From Bacteroidota bacterium (GTDB lineage Bacteria > Bacteroidota > Bacteroidia > M30B66): a stretch of 64,000 nt of DNA. Every line of letters begins with the position of its first letter. The stretch's first letter is position 1. Positions 17,708 to 25,776 of the stretch are shown piece after piece. The stretch lies in NCBI GenBank assembly GCA_027483445.1, contig JAIXUS010000038.1, positions 19,931-83,930 of the forward strand, read 5' to 3'. The notes beneath the pieces were generated by a model, which was given only the letters and a program-made list of their open reading frames with translations, searched no databases and was not told where the DNA came from. The translations under genes and the position numbers were made by a program.

Positions 17708-18090
17708 TCCGGAGTACTTGCGCTAAATTCTTGCTCAATTCTCTTTAATTCTCGCTCGAGTTCCTCTACTGAAAGCAAATCGATTGGCAAGCCCGGAACA
17801 GTTTGATAGTAACGTGCCCTTGTTTTTGCTTTCCGCTGCATTGTAGATACATCAATCGAATTCAAATCAATTTCGGGACAAACATCACACGGTTTTTCCC
17901 GATTGATTACATAAGAATTTCTGTAAATGAAGTTGACTTGCGCCAATTGCAGCGGAGTCATGCTTAAAATATCCGTTTCACTGTACCGAAGCTTCGCCCT
18001 TTCATCAATTTGAACGAGATTCTCAGGATTTTGAGACTTACCCACTAAGCCGGTTAGCAGCAGAGTGAGTAGGAACAGTAGTTTTTTCAC
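17704..18090 (-). CDS. Small secreted protein of unknown function, coupled to the giant surface protein
   Basis: A protein of 128 residues if started at the GTG at 18090, which begins a clear signal peptide (KKLLFLLTLLLTGLVGKSQ). An upstream extension of the frame has no signal peptide. The mature part is about 108 residues, polar, with one CDVC motif and a charged C-terminal helix (SVEELERELKRIEQEF). I do not recognise the family. Its last bases overlap the start of the giant T9SS protein in an ATGA arrangement, so the two should be translated together. A dedicated periplasmic or surface partner is a reasonable guess. Confidence 0.75.
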   Translation of the reverse strand: MKKLLFLLTLLLTGLVGKSQNPENLVQIDERAKLRYSETDILSMTPLQLAQVNFIYRNSYVINREKPCDVCPEIDLNSIDVSTMQRKAKTRARYYQTVPGLPIDLLSVEELERELKRIEQEFSASTPE

Positions 18091-18110
18091 AATATTCACG
18101 TCAAGGTTAA

Positions 18111-18137
18111 CAAAAATAGAAAAATATACCCTACAAA
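18111..18137 (-). promoter_or_regulatory. Putative promoter of the small secreted protein and giant surface protein operon
   Basis: On the minus strand TATTTTTG (18111-18118) matches TAnnTTTG, with TTTG at 18134-18137 upstream. The 15 nt spacer is shorter than usual. The -7 box lies 20 bases before the GTG start, which supports that start. Confidence 0.45.
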
Positions 18138-18304
18138 ACAGATTTGCTTGTGATTTAGGTAAACACCTGCTCAAGATGCACAACCTTCCTGAGTCGTTGC
18201 ATAAGGCTAAAAATCGTTGGCTAAAGTCATCCGCGGAGCGGACAAACAAAAATGCCGCAAAACCCACTAACCATGAAAGCCCTAGCGGTTTACCACAGCT
18301 TGGT

Positions 18305-20497
18305 TTAGAGGTTTTTGAGGATATAATCGGTCATCATGGTGTACAAATGCAGGCGTGTGTTGCCGCCATAAATACCATGATTTTTGTCGGGGTAGAAAAA
18401 TACATCAAACTGCTTGTTGGCCTTGGTGAGCGCGGTAACCATCTCTACAGCATTCTGAAAATGCACATTGTCGTCGGCCGTTCCGTGTACCAACAAATAC
18501 TTGCCCTTTAACCTGGAAACATGGTTGATGGGCGAATTGTCGTCGTAGCCCGAAGCATTCTCCTGCGGCGTTTGCATAAAACGCTCAGTATAAATCGAAT
18601 CGTAGAATCGCCAGTTGGTTACAGGCGCTACGGCGATGGCCATTTTAAATACATCGGCACCTTTGGTAATGCATAAAGAACTCATGTAACCACCATAGCT
18701 CCAGCCTTGTATGCCAATGCGCGAGGCCTCCACATAAGGCAAGCCTCCCAAATACTGAGCGGCTGCAATTTGGTCTTCAGTTTCGAATTTCCCCAACTGT
18801 TTGTATGTCGATTTTTTAAAGGCCTCTCCTCTATTTCCCGTTCCACGATTGTCGACCGACACTACAATGTAGCCTTTTTGCGCCAACATCTGATGCCAAA
18901 AATAATTCGCCCCTTCCCACTGGTCTTCCACCGTATTGTGGCCCGGCCCTCCATACACCGTCATAAAAACAGGGTATTTCTTTGTTGGGTCGAAGTTGGA
19001 TGGCTTTATCATCCATGCATTTAACATCAAGCCCGAGGCATTGGGGATCTGGAGAAACTCCTTCTTCGACAATTCATAGCCGCTCAAGGTTTCCATGAGC
19101 TTGGCATTGTCTTGCAAGGTTCTGATTAACTTACCATTACCATCATGAAGCGAAAATTGAAGAGGCTTACTGGCTTCGCTTCGGGTGAGCAGCGCAAAGC
19201 TGAAATCACGGCTAAACTCAGCGTCGATGTGACCACCCTCCTTCACCAACGCTTTTTGCCCCTTTCCGTTGAGCTTTACCGAAAAAACAGTTCGCGACAT
19301 GGGGTTTGGCCAAGCAGCCTGAAACCACAGTGTTCCTTTGCTTTCGTCGACGCCATAAACATCCGTCACATCAACGCCCGGCGCAGTAAGTACCATTTCC
19401 TTTTGGCCTTCTAAATCGATAAGCCAAACGCGATTCCAGCCATCCTTTTCACTGCTCCATAAAAACTGACGGCCATTCTTGAGGAACATCAGGTTGTCGT
19501 GAACGTCGATGTATGTATTGCTTTTTTCTTCATAGAGCAGCTTTACCGTGCCATCGCTGGGATTGGCCATCAGCAATTCGAGGTGATTTTGGTGGCGGTT
19601 TAACCGTGTAATGCACAAAGCCGAGCTATTGGCATTCCAAACCACACGCGGAGTGTATTGGTTGGGTTCGTCGCCACTTTGCATCTTTACAGTTTTACCA
19701 CTTTCAATATCAAACACATAGGTTCCCACTGAGGCATTCTCCTCACCGGCTTTTGGGTATTTGTAACGGTAATCGCTGGGGTACAAACTGCCATACATAA
19801 CCATGTTAAACTCCTTCACTTTACTCTCATCGAAGCGAAGCCAGGCCAGCTTTTTCCCATCGGGCGACCAGAAAAAACTCTGTTTCAGGGCAAACTCTTC
19901 TTCATACACCCAATCGCTCGCACCATTAATAATTGAATTTTGCTTCCCGTCGTTGGTTACCCGAATTTCTTTGAGGCTTGTTAAGTCCTTAATAAACAAA
20001 TCGTTGTCGCGCACAAAGCCTACATACTTTCCGTCGGGCGAAAACTCGGCATACAGCTGTTTTCCGCCTGTTTTGCTCAGATAATCGGCAGTTTTATTTT
20101 CGAGGTTGATGACCACAAAATCCGACCGCGATGAATGTCTGTAAATCTGTTCCGAAGCGGTGGGAACCAAAATCAGCCGCTCATCGGCCGAAAAGGTATA
20201 CTCGTCGAACTCCGGATGCTTCCCATCGGGCAGTAAGTAGTCCTCCGACGAAAACAAGGAGGCCACTTTCTGACCACTGGCATAGCTGTATTTACCAATG
20301 CTGATGCCCTTTTCAGAAAAATCCAGTGTGGTGTAATGCTTACCATCGTTCATGCTTATGCCACCTTGCACAAACTCAGGTGCAAAGGTTCGCGATGCCC
20401 ATATTTCCTGAAGGTTAAGCTGTTTTTTCGCCTGCCCGTTCAAGCTTACACTAATAGCTGTGCTCAACAAGAGCAACAAGCTGCATAACTGTTTCAT
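18305..20497 (-). CDS. Dipeptidyl peptidase IV-type serine peptidase (S9)
   Basis: A 730-residue exported prolyl peptidase that removes N-terminal dipeptides, usually Xaa-Pro. A signal peptide (MKQLCSLLLLLSTAIS) precedes the DPP IV beta-propeller domain (about 30-490; DWVYEEEF contains the double Glu that binds the substrate amino terminus). The alpha/beta hydrolase domain follows, with nucleophile Ser600 in GWSYGGY, Asp675/676 in HGTADDNVHF and His707 in KNHGIYGG. All catalytic residues are present. It sits divergently from a dipeptide epimerase gene and near three POT transporters, which fits a role in peptide feeding. Confidence 0.96.
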   Translation of the reverse strand: MKQLCSLLLLLSTAISVSLNGQAKKQLNLQEIWASRTFAPEFVQGGISMNDGKHYTTLDFSEKGISIGKYSYASGQKVASLFSSEDYLLPDGKHPEFDEYTFSADERLILVPTASEQIYRHSSRSDFVVINLENKTADYLSKTGGKQLYAEFSPDGKYVGFVRDNDLFIKDLTSLKEIRVTNDGKQNSIINGASDWVYEEEFALKQSFFWSPDGKKLAWLRFDESKVKEFNMVMYGSLYPSDYRYKYPKAGEENASVGTYVFDIESGKTVKMQSGDEPNQYTPRVVWNANSSALCITRLNRHQNHLELLMANPSDGTVKLLYEEKSNTYIDVHDNLMFLKNGRQFLWSSEKDGWNRVWLIDLEGQKEMVLTAPGVDVTDVYGVDESKGTLWFQAAWPNPMSRTVFSVKLNGKGQKALVKEGGHIDAEFSRDFSFALLTRSEASKPLQFSLHDGNGKLIRTLQDNAKLMETLSGYELSKKEFLQIPNASGLMLNAWMIKPSNFDPTKKYPVFMTVYGGPGHNTVEDQWEGANYFWHQMLAQKGYIVVSVDNRGTGNRGEAFKKSTYKQLGKFETEDQIAAAQYLGGLPYVEASRIGIQGWSYGGYMSSLCITKGADVFKMAIAVAPVTNWRFYDSIYTERFMQTPQENASGYDDNSPINHVSRLKGKYLLVHGTADDNVHFQNAVEMVTALTKANKQFDVFFYPDKNHGIYGGNTRLHLYTMMTDYILKNL

Positions 20498-20519
20498 CGG
20501 TTTTGGTGTTAAAAGGCGA

Positions 20520-20527
20520 CGAATTTA
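20520..20527 (-). promoter_or_regulatory. Putative -7 element of the peptidase gene (TAAATTCG)
   Basis: On the minus strand TAAATTCG lies 22 bases before the ATG at 20497, one base off TAnnTTTG. No convincing -33 box was identified. Confidence 0.35.
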
Positions 20528-20665
20528 AGGGGAATCCTCTTGCCTTGTTTGCTATTTTTTCTCCGGCCAAGCCTGATGACCTTTCGTGGCTCATGAACAG
20601 CGCACTGCGGATAAGTTTAACAGCAAGGTCTTCCAAACACCCTTGCGAAAACCGAGCTTTGACCA

Positions 20666-21739
20666 ATGCAATTCACGTATTGGAAGGTAGCGCTGCCTTT
20701 TGAATATCCTTTTACCATTTCGGGAAACCGAAGCAAAACCGAACAGCCCGCGTTGGTTGTCTGCTTGAGCGACCAAGGTCTGGATGGTTGGGGCGAAGCG
20801 CCGGCAATACGCTATTATCAGGTTGAGCCCGAAGCCTTAGCCGAAGCCCTCGAAGCAAAGCGTGATGTCATCGAGGCGACAGCCTTAAAACACCCACACA
20901 CACTTTACGCGTTGTGGCTTGAACTCTTTGCCGAGCACCCATTCTTGGTTTGCGCTCTCGACATGGCCACCTGGGATTGGTACGGGAAAACCCAAAACCA
21001 AACCGTGGCTGCGCTGCTGGGCGCTGTGGGCAATGGTAAAACCCCGAACACCGACTATACCCTCGGAATTGATGCGCCTGCGGTTATGCTGGAAAAAATG
21101 CGCGCCCGCCCCTGGCCGGTTTACAAGGTAAAGGTTGGTTTTAATGGCGATCTCGAACTCATCGATGAACTGTTGGCCAACAGCCCGTCGCGCTTTCGGC
21201 TCGATGCCAACGGAGGCTGGTCGGAAACCGAAGCCCTCGATAAACTTCACAGGCTCGACAAACGGCGTATCGAATTTGTAGAACAGCCCATTGCTCCTGA
21301 ACAAACGCAGGCCCAGCGAATGCTCTTCGAACAAAGTCCGCTGCCCTTACTGGCCGACGAAAGCTGCGTATCGGAAGCCGATGTGGACCGATGCGCCGGC
21401 TTGTTTCATGGCATTAATATTAAACTAACCAAGTGTGGTGGTATAACGCCTGCACGGCGGATGATTGAACGCGCCCGACTGCTGGGCTTGCAGGTGATGA
21501 TGGGCTCGATGAATGAGTCGAGCATTGGCACATCAGCCATTGCCGCATTTGTGGGCCTACTCGACCATGTTGATATGGACGGGCCGCTCCTGTTGCGGGG
21601 CGACTATGCCAGAGGCTTGCAGCTGATGCCTCAGCAAACCATTGTGGAAGGCTCATCAGGACTGGGAATTACCGTTTACCGCGACCAATTAAGCAAATAC
21701 CGTATTGAACCGAAAGGCACACGCAGTGGTTCGGTATAA
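20666..21739 (+). CDS. Dipeptide epimerase (enolase superfamily)
   Basis: A 357-residue cytoplasmic enzyme of the muconate-lactonizing subgroup of the enolase superfamily that epimerises dipeptides such as L-Ala-D/L-Glu. The acid-base lysines are in YKVKVG (Lys154, Lys156) and NIKLTKCGG (Lys253/256). Metal ligands are Asp180 in RLDANGGW, Glu206 in VEQPI and Asp231 in LADES. The DxD signature that binds the dipeptide amino group is DMD (303-305). Such enzymes act on murein peptides or other dipeptides. With the divergent DPP IV peptidase and the POT transporters it suggests use of short peptides, including D-amino-acid ones. The exact dipeptide specificity cannot be read here. Confidence 0.92.
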   Translation: MQFTYWKVALPFEYPFTISGNRSKTEQPALVVCLSDQGLDGWGEAPAIRYYQVEPEALAEALEAKRDVIEATALKHPHTLYALWLELFAEHPFLVCALDMATWDWYGKTQNQTVAALLGAVGNGKTPNTDYTLGIDAPAVMLEKMRARPWPVYKVKVGFNGDLELIDELLANSPSRFRLDANGGWSETEALDKLHRLDKRRIEFVEQPIAPEQTQAQRMLFEQSPLPLLADESCVSEADVDRCAGLFHGINIKLTKCGGITPARRMIERARLLGLQVMMGSMNESSIGTSAIAAFVGLLDHVDMDGPLLLRGDYARGLQLMPQQTIVEGSSGLGITVYRDQLSKYRIEPKGTRSGSV

Positions 21740-21790
21740 GTTGAATCGACAAAACAGCGTGCATCAAGGCAAACACAAAAGCTTAACACC

Positions 21791-23194
21791 ATGATTTCCA
21801 ATACACTTAGCGAATCTTTCATCGACAACCTTGTTGCTATTTGTGGAAGCGAGCATGTTTTCACGAATGAAGAACAGCTCCAGGCCGCGGCTTCCGACGA
21901 AACCGAAGACCTTATGTTTATGCCGGCAGTGGTGGTTACACCGGCCAGTACGGCCGAAGTGAGTGCGGTGTTGAAATACTGCAACACCCATGGAATACCG
22001 GTTACCACGCGCGGCGGAGGTACCGGACTCAGCGGTGCCGCTTTGCCTGTGAAAGGTGGCGTGGTGCTGTGGATGAAACGTTTCAACCAGATTCTCGAAA
22101 TCGACGAGGCCAACCTGCAGGCCCGTCTGCAGCCCGGAGTGATTACTCAGGTGTTTCAGGAAGCGGTAATTGAACGCGGACTGTTTTATCCGCCCGACCC
22201 TTCGAGCAGGGGCACGTGTTTTATCGGTGGGAATTTAGCCCACAATTCGGGCGGGCCTCGCGCTGTGAAGTATGGTGTAACCCGCGACTATGTGCTCGAC
22301 CTTGAGGTAGTGCTGGCCAACGGAGAGGTGATGCGCACCGGTGCCCGGGTACTCAAAAACTCAACAGGCTACAACCTCACTCAGCTTTTTGTAGGAAGCG
22401 AAGGAACTCTCGGCGTGATCACCGAAGTGGTGTTTAAACTCATTCCATTTCCGCCGCTCAACAAGGTAATGCTTGCCCCTTTCGCCTCAGCAGAGGGGGC
22501 CTGCGCAGCGGTTTCGGCCATATTTAGAGCCGGTGTTATTCCTTCGGCCCTTGAGTTTATGGAGCGCGACGCGATTGATTGGACCTTGCGCTTTCGCAAC
22601 GACATTGTGCTTGAAATTGCCGAAGAGGAAAAGGCCCATTTGCTTATCGAGGTAGATGGCTTTGATGAGCAGAGGATTATGCAGGAACTGGAACGGATTG
22701 TTCCGGTGCTGGAAGAGTTTGGTTGCCTGAACATTCACTTTGCCGAAACCGAAGCCCAAAAGGCAGCACTCTGGAAACTGCGCCGAAGCGTGGCCGAAGC
22801 GGTGAAGTCGAATTCTACCTACAAAGAAGAAGACACCGTGGTGCCTAGAGCCGCCTTGCCTGAATTGCTCCGTGGTGTTAAGGAAATTGGCGAGCGCTAT
22901 GGCTTTCGTTCGGTGTGCTATGGCCATGCCGGCGATGGCAATCTGCATGTAAACATCATCCGCGGCGAGCTATCGGAAGCCGAATGGAACGGGCCCGTGA
23001 TTGAGGGCATTCGCGCAATCTTTAAGCTGGTTGTATCGCTCGGAGGCGCGCTCAGCGGCGAACACGGCATTGGTTTGGTTCAACAGCCTTACATGTCGAT
23101 TCAATTTCCGGAATTCCAACTCGAACTCATGCGAAAAATCAAAGCGGTATTCGATCCAAAAGGAATCCTCAATCCGGGTAAAATTACCGGATAA
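21791..23194 (+). CDS. FAD-linked oxidase, glycolate/D-lactate dehydrogenase type (GlcD-like)
   Basis: A 467-residue flavoprotein of the vanillyl-alcohol oxidase family. The FAD-binding part shows VTTRGGGTGLSGAALP, PPDPSSRGTCFIGGNLAHNSGG and FVGSEGTLGVITE. The C-terminal cap contains CYGHAGDGNLHVN and SGEHGIGLVQ, typical of GlcD and D-lactate dehydrogenases that oxidise 2-hydroxy acids. It is 51 bases after the epimerase gene on the same strand. No GlcE or GlcF partner is adjacent, so it may work alone or with a distant Fe-S subunit. The substrate is uncertain. Confidence 0.92.
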   Translation: MISNTLSESFIDNLVAICGSEHVFTNEEQLQAAASDETEDLMFMPAVVVTPASTAEVSAVLKYCNTHGIPVTTRGGGTGLSGAALPVKGGVVLWMKRFNQILEIDEANLQARLQPGVITQVFQEAVIERGLFYPPDPSSRGTCFIGGNLAHNSGGPRAVKYGVTRDYVLDLEVVLANGEVMRTGARVLKNSTGYNLTQLFVGSEGTLGVITEVVFKLIPFPPLNKVMLAPFASAEGACAAVSAIFRAGVIPSALEFMERDAIDWTLRFRNDIVLEIAEEEKAHLLIEVDGFDEQRIMQELERIVPVLEEFGCLNIHFAETEAQKAALWKLRRSVAEAVKSNSTYKEEDTVVPRAALPELLRGVKEIGERYGFRSVCYGHAGDGNLHVNIIRGELSEAEWNGPVIEGIRAIFKLVVSLGGALSGEHGIGLVQQPYMSIQFPEFQLELMRKIKAVFDPKGILNPGKITG

Positions 23195-23304
23195 GCTCTA
23201 TTCAGTAGGCCTTTGGGCTTGTTTTCCCAATTGAGGCCATCCCAACCCAAACCCCAAAAATCACTAAAAAACGGGATGGACTTTCGTTTCGTTTTTGCCT
23301 CCAT

Positions 23305-23330
23305 TTGTGGTGTACTTTTTTTCACCACAA
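23305..23330 (+). promoter_or_regulatory. Inverted repeat directly before the start codon
   Basis: A perfect 8 bp inverted repeat (23305-23312 with 23323-23330, 10 nt T-rich loop) ends 2 bases before the ATG at 23333. It could form an RNA hairpin over the ribosome entry site or be an operator. Confidence 0.5.
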
Positions 23331-23332
23331 TC

Positions 23333-25561
23333 ATGAAAAACTTCTATTTACTATTGGTACTCACACTGCTTTGGGCAAAGACTCAAGGTCAGAATTCATG
23401 GGTTCAATCAGATGGCCCCAACGGTGGTACGGCCAGCTGCTTTTACCTGGATGGAGAGAACATTTGGGTAGGTACGGCCATTTCTGGTCCATTTGTTTCT
23501 ACCGACAAAGGGTTAACCTGGCAGTCGCGCAACCGTGGCATTGGCATCAACAGCACCACGGCTTACAACATCAGTTCGTTTACCCGAAAAGGCTCGTTCC
23601 TTTTTGCTTCTACGTTGGGTGATGGCGTTTACCGCAGTGCCGACAATGGACTCAACTGGAGCCGGTTTGCGACCGGTTTAAGCGGAAGCTCGCTCAATGT
23701 GAGTAGGGTGCTCACTGTGGGGAATAACCTCGTGGCCATTACTCCCAGCGGGGCCTTTGTTTCGGCCAACGACGGCGTAACCTGGAACAATGTCGGAGCT
23801 ACGCTTCCAAGCACCGAGTGTTTAGCCTCAATTGAGTTTGGGGGTAAAACGTATATCGGCTACTACTACAGTATGACGGGAATGCTCTACAGTACTGACG
23901 ATGAGGGATTAACCTGGAACGCAGTTAACGTCCCAATGGGATCTTCAAACTGGTATTCGACTGCCCTAGCGGCTCAAGGCAACAGAGTATACGTGTGTGT
24001 AAATGGACGTGATGTTTTTTACACCGAAAACGAGGGACAAACCTACACAGCGCTGCCCGCTGCACCGGGTTCGATAGGCTACTATGCACGCCTCACGTTT
24101 AAGGGAGACACCTTATTTCTGTTGCAGCCAAACGATGGCGTTTATCGCTTCAATGCCACCAATAACACCTGGGTAACCAGTAGCATTGGGCTTCCCGATG
24201 TTTATGGCCGGGATCTTTTCCCTGCGGGTGATGGCCGTATGCTTTACACCAGCCTCAATGCCGGAATTTACCGCTCAAACACCAATGGCAATTTGTGGTC
24301 GAAATCGGATCAAGGCTTTGCCGTTACTAACGTTTACGCCTTAGCCAACCATAACAACGAAGTTTACGCAGGCACATCGATCTACTACAACACGTCTGCA
24401 TTAACAACCTCAACAGGTGGTTATGGCGGCGATGGTGTGTATGCCAGCTCCAACAACGGCAAAAACTGGGAAGTTCGAAACATCGGAATTCCAATTATCT
24501 CAAGCAGTGCAGGCCTTGTTCGTCATTTACTTTCAGCGAACAACGAACTTCTTGCCGTAGCCGATTATGCCGGTATTTACAAGAGCAACGACAACGGTGC
24601 CACCTGGACCCAAAGCTCGGGAGTAACAAGCAGCTCAACCTATGGAGTGTATCAATCCATTGCCGCAGTAGGAAACTCTATTTTCTACGCAAACTACTAT
24701 AATCCCAACTCGGGTGCGTTGCTTCGCTCAACAGATGGTGGACAAACCTTTCAGCAGGTAACCAACTTGCCGGTATCGGGCTCCAGTTATGGCGTGTACA
24801 ATGCCGGGGGCAACAATTTGGTGTATATAGTTTACGTGGCACCACAGTACAAAATCCTTCAATCGCCCGATGGTGGTAACACCTGGTCTGAGGTGAGCAC
24901 AATGCCAAGTTACCCTTATGCCTCTGCATTTCACAACGGCGTACTTTACGTTTATTCCTACAGCGGACATATATTCAGCAGCAACGACGGCGGCCTTACC
25001 TGGAGCCAGTCGGCTTACATTTCGGCTACTATTAACGACCTTGTTGGGGCTACTGTTAACGGTGCCGACTACCTTTTCGCGGCCACCCAAAGCAATGGTA
25101 TCATGTATTCGACCGATGCCGGCGACAGTTGGCAGGAACCAAGCGCTGATCTTCCCACCGGCGTGGCCTCGCACGTAAAAACACTGTTGGTATCTAACGA
25201 TACACTGTTGGCCGGCACCGACGGACGCGGAGTGTGGCGATTGGCGCTGAATGAGGTGTTGGGTTTCGTAACCTCAGCGCCCGGCAAGGCTCAGGTAGAA
25301 AGCCTCAAAGCCCCTATTTTCCTCTCGCCAAATCCGGCCAAAGATTTCTGCCGGCTTACCTTTGATGTAGCCCAGGAAGGCGTTTACCAAGTTGCGGTTT
25401 ACGACATCAACGGGCGCGAAGTTTTGCCTACCGAGAAACTCAACCTGATGAAGGGTGAAGCCAATCTGGTTCTTTCGACCCAGCAGTTGTCGTCGGGCTT
25501 GTATGTTGTGAAAGCGCAATCGCCGGGCGGAATTTACACTGCGCGGTTTATTGTAGAATAA
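23333..25561 (+). CDS. T9SS type A cargo with Asp-box (BNR/sortilin-like) beta-propeller repeats
   Basis: A secreted protein of 742 residues. The start is set at the signal peptide MKNFYLLLVLTLLWAKTQGQ; the frame is open further upstream but that part looks non-coding. About twelve Asp-box motifs of the form S-x-D-x-G-x-T-W are visible (STDKGLTW, SADNGLNW, SNDNGATW, SPDGGNTW, STDAGDSW), spaced 30-60 residues apart, which indicates one or two beta-propellers as in sialidases and sortilin. There is no sign of a sialidase active site. The last 75 residues (LSPNPAKDFCRLTF, YDINGREV, LSSGLYVVKA) are a T9SS type A sorting domain. The function on the cell surface is unknown. Confidence 0.9.
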   Translation: MKNFYLLLVLTLLWAKTQGQNSWVQSDGPNGGTASCFYLDGENIWVGTAISGPFVSTDKGLTWQSRNRGIGINSTTAYNISSFTRKGSFLFASTLGDGVYRSADNGLNWSRFATGLSGSSLNVSRVLTVGNNLVAITPSGAFVSANDGVTWNNVGATLPSTECLASIEFGGKTYIGYYYSMTGMLYSTDDEGLTWNAVNVPMGSSNWYSTALAAQGNRVYVCVNGRDVFYTENEGQTYTALPAAPGSIGYYARLTFKGDTLFLLQPNDGVYRFNATNNTWVTSSIGLPDVYGRDLFPAGDGRMLYTSLNAGIYRSNTNGNLWSKSDQGFAVTNVYALANHNNEVYAGTSIYYNTSALTTSTGGYGGDGVYASSNNGKNWEVRNIGIPIISSSAGLVRHLLSANNELLAVADYAGIYKSNDNGATWTQSSGVTSSSTYGVYQSIAAVGNSIFYANYYNPNSGALLRSTDGGQTFQQVTNLPVSGSSYGVYNAGGNNLVYIVYVAPQYKILQSPDGGNTWSEVSTMPSYPYASAFHNGVLYVYSYSGHIFSSNDGGLTWSQSAYISATINDLVGATVNGADYLFAATQSNGIMYSTDAGDSWQEPSADLPTGVASHVKTLLVSNDTLLAGTDGRGVWRLALNEVLGFVTSAPGKAQVESLKAPIFLSPNPAKDFCRLTFDVAQEGVYQVAVYDINGREVLPTEKLNLMKGEANLVLSTQQLSSGLYVVKAQSPGGIYTARFIVE

Positions 25562-25667
25562 GTACCTCTCTCTCTTATCTCTCTCCACAGGTGAGAGACG
25601 ATACTGAACGGTAAAACGGTGATTTTGGGTGAAAGGAAAATCTCCTCATTAACGGGAAATCAGTTGG

Positions 25668-25698
25668 GCGGCATTTGTAATGCCGCTCTCTTTTTTTT
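25668..25698. terminator. Intrinsic terminator after the beta-propeller gene
   Basis: A perfect 8 bp stem gcggcatt 25668-25675 with aatgccgc 25679-25686 and a 3 nt loop is followed by TCTC and eight T. It lies about 107 bases after the stop at 25561 and points along the plus strand. The convergent gene ends at 25777. Confidence 0.85.
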
Positions 25699-25776
25699 CG
25701 CCGAACAGAAAAAAGGTTTCTAAACATGACGACGAACTCAGTTGTTGATGAAGGACTGAAGCCCTTCGTACAAACC

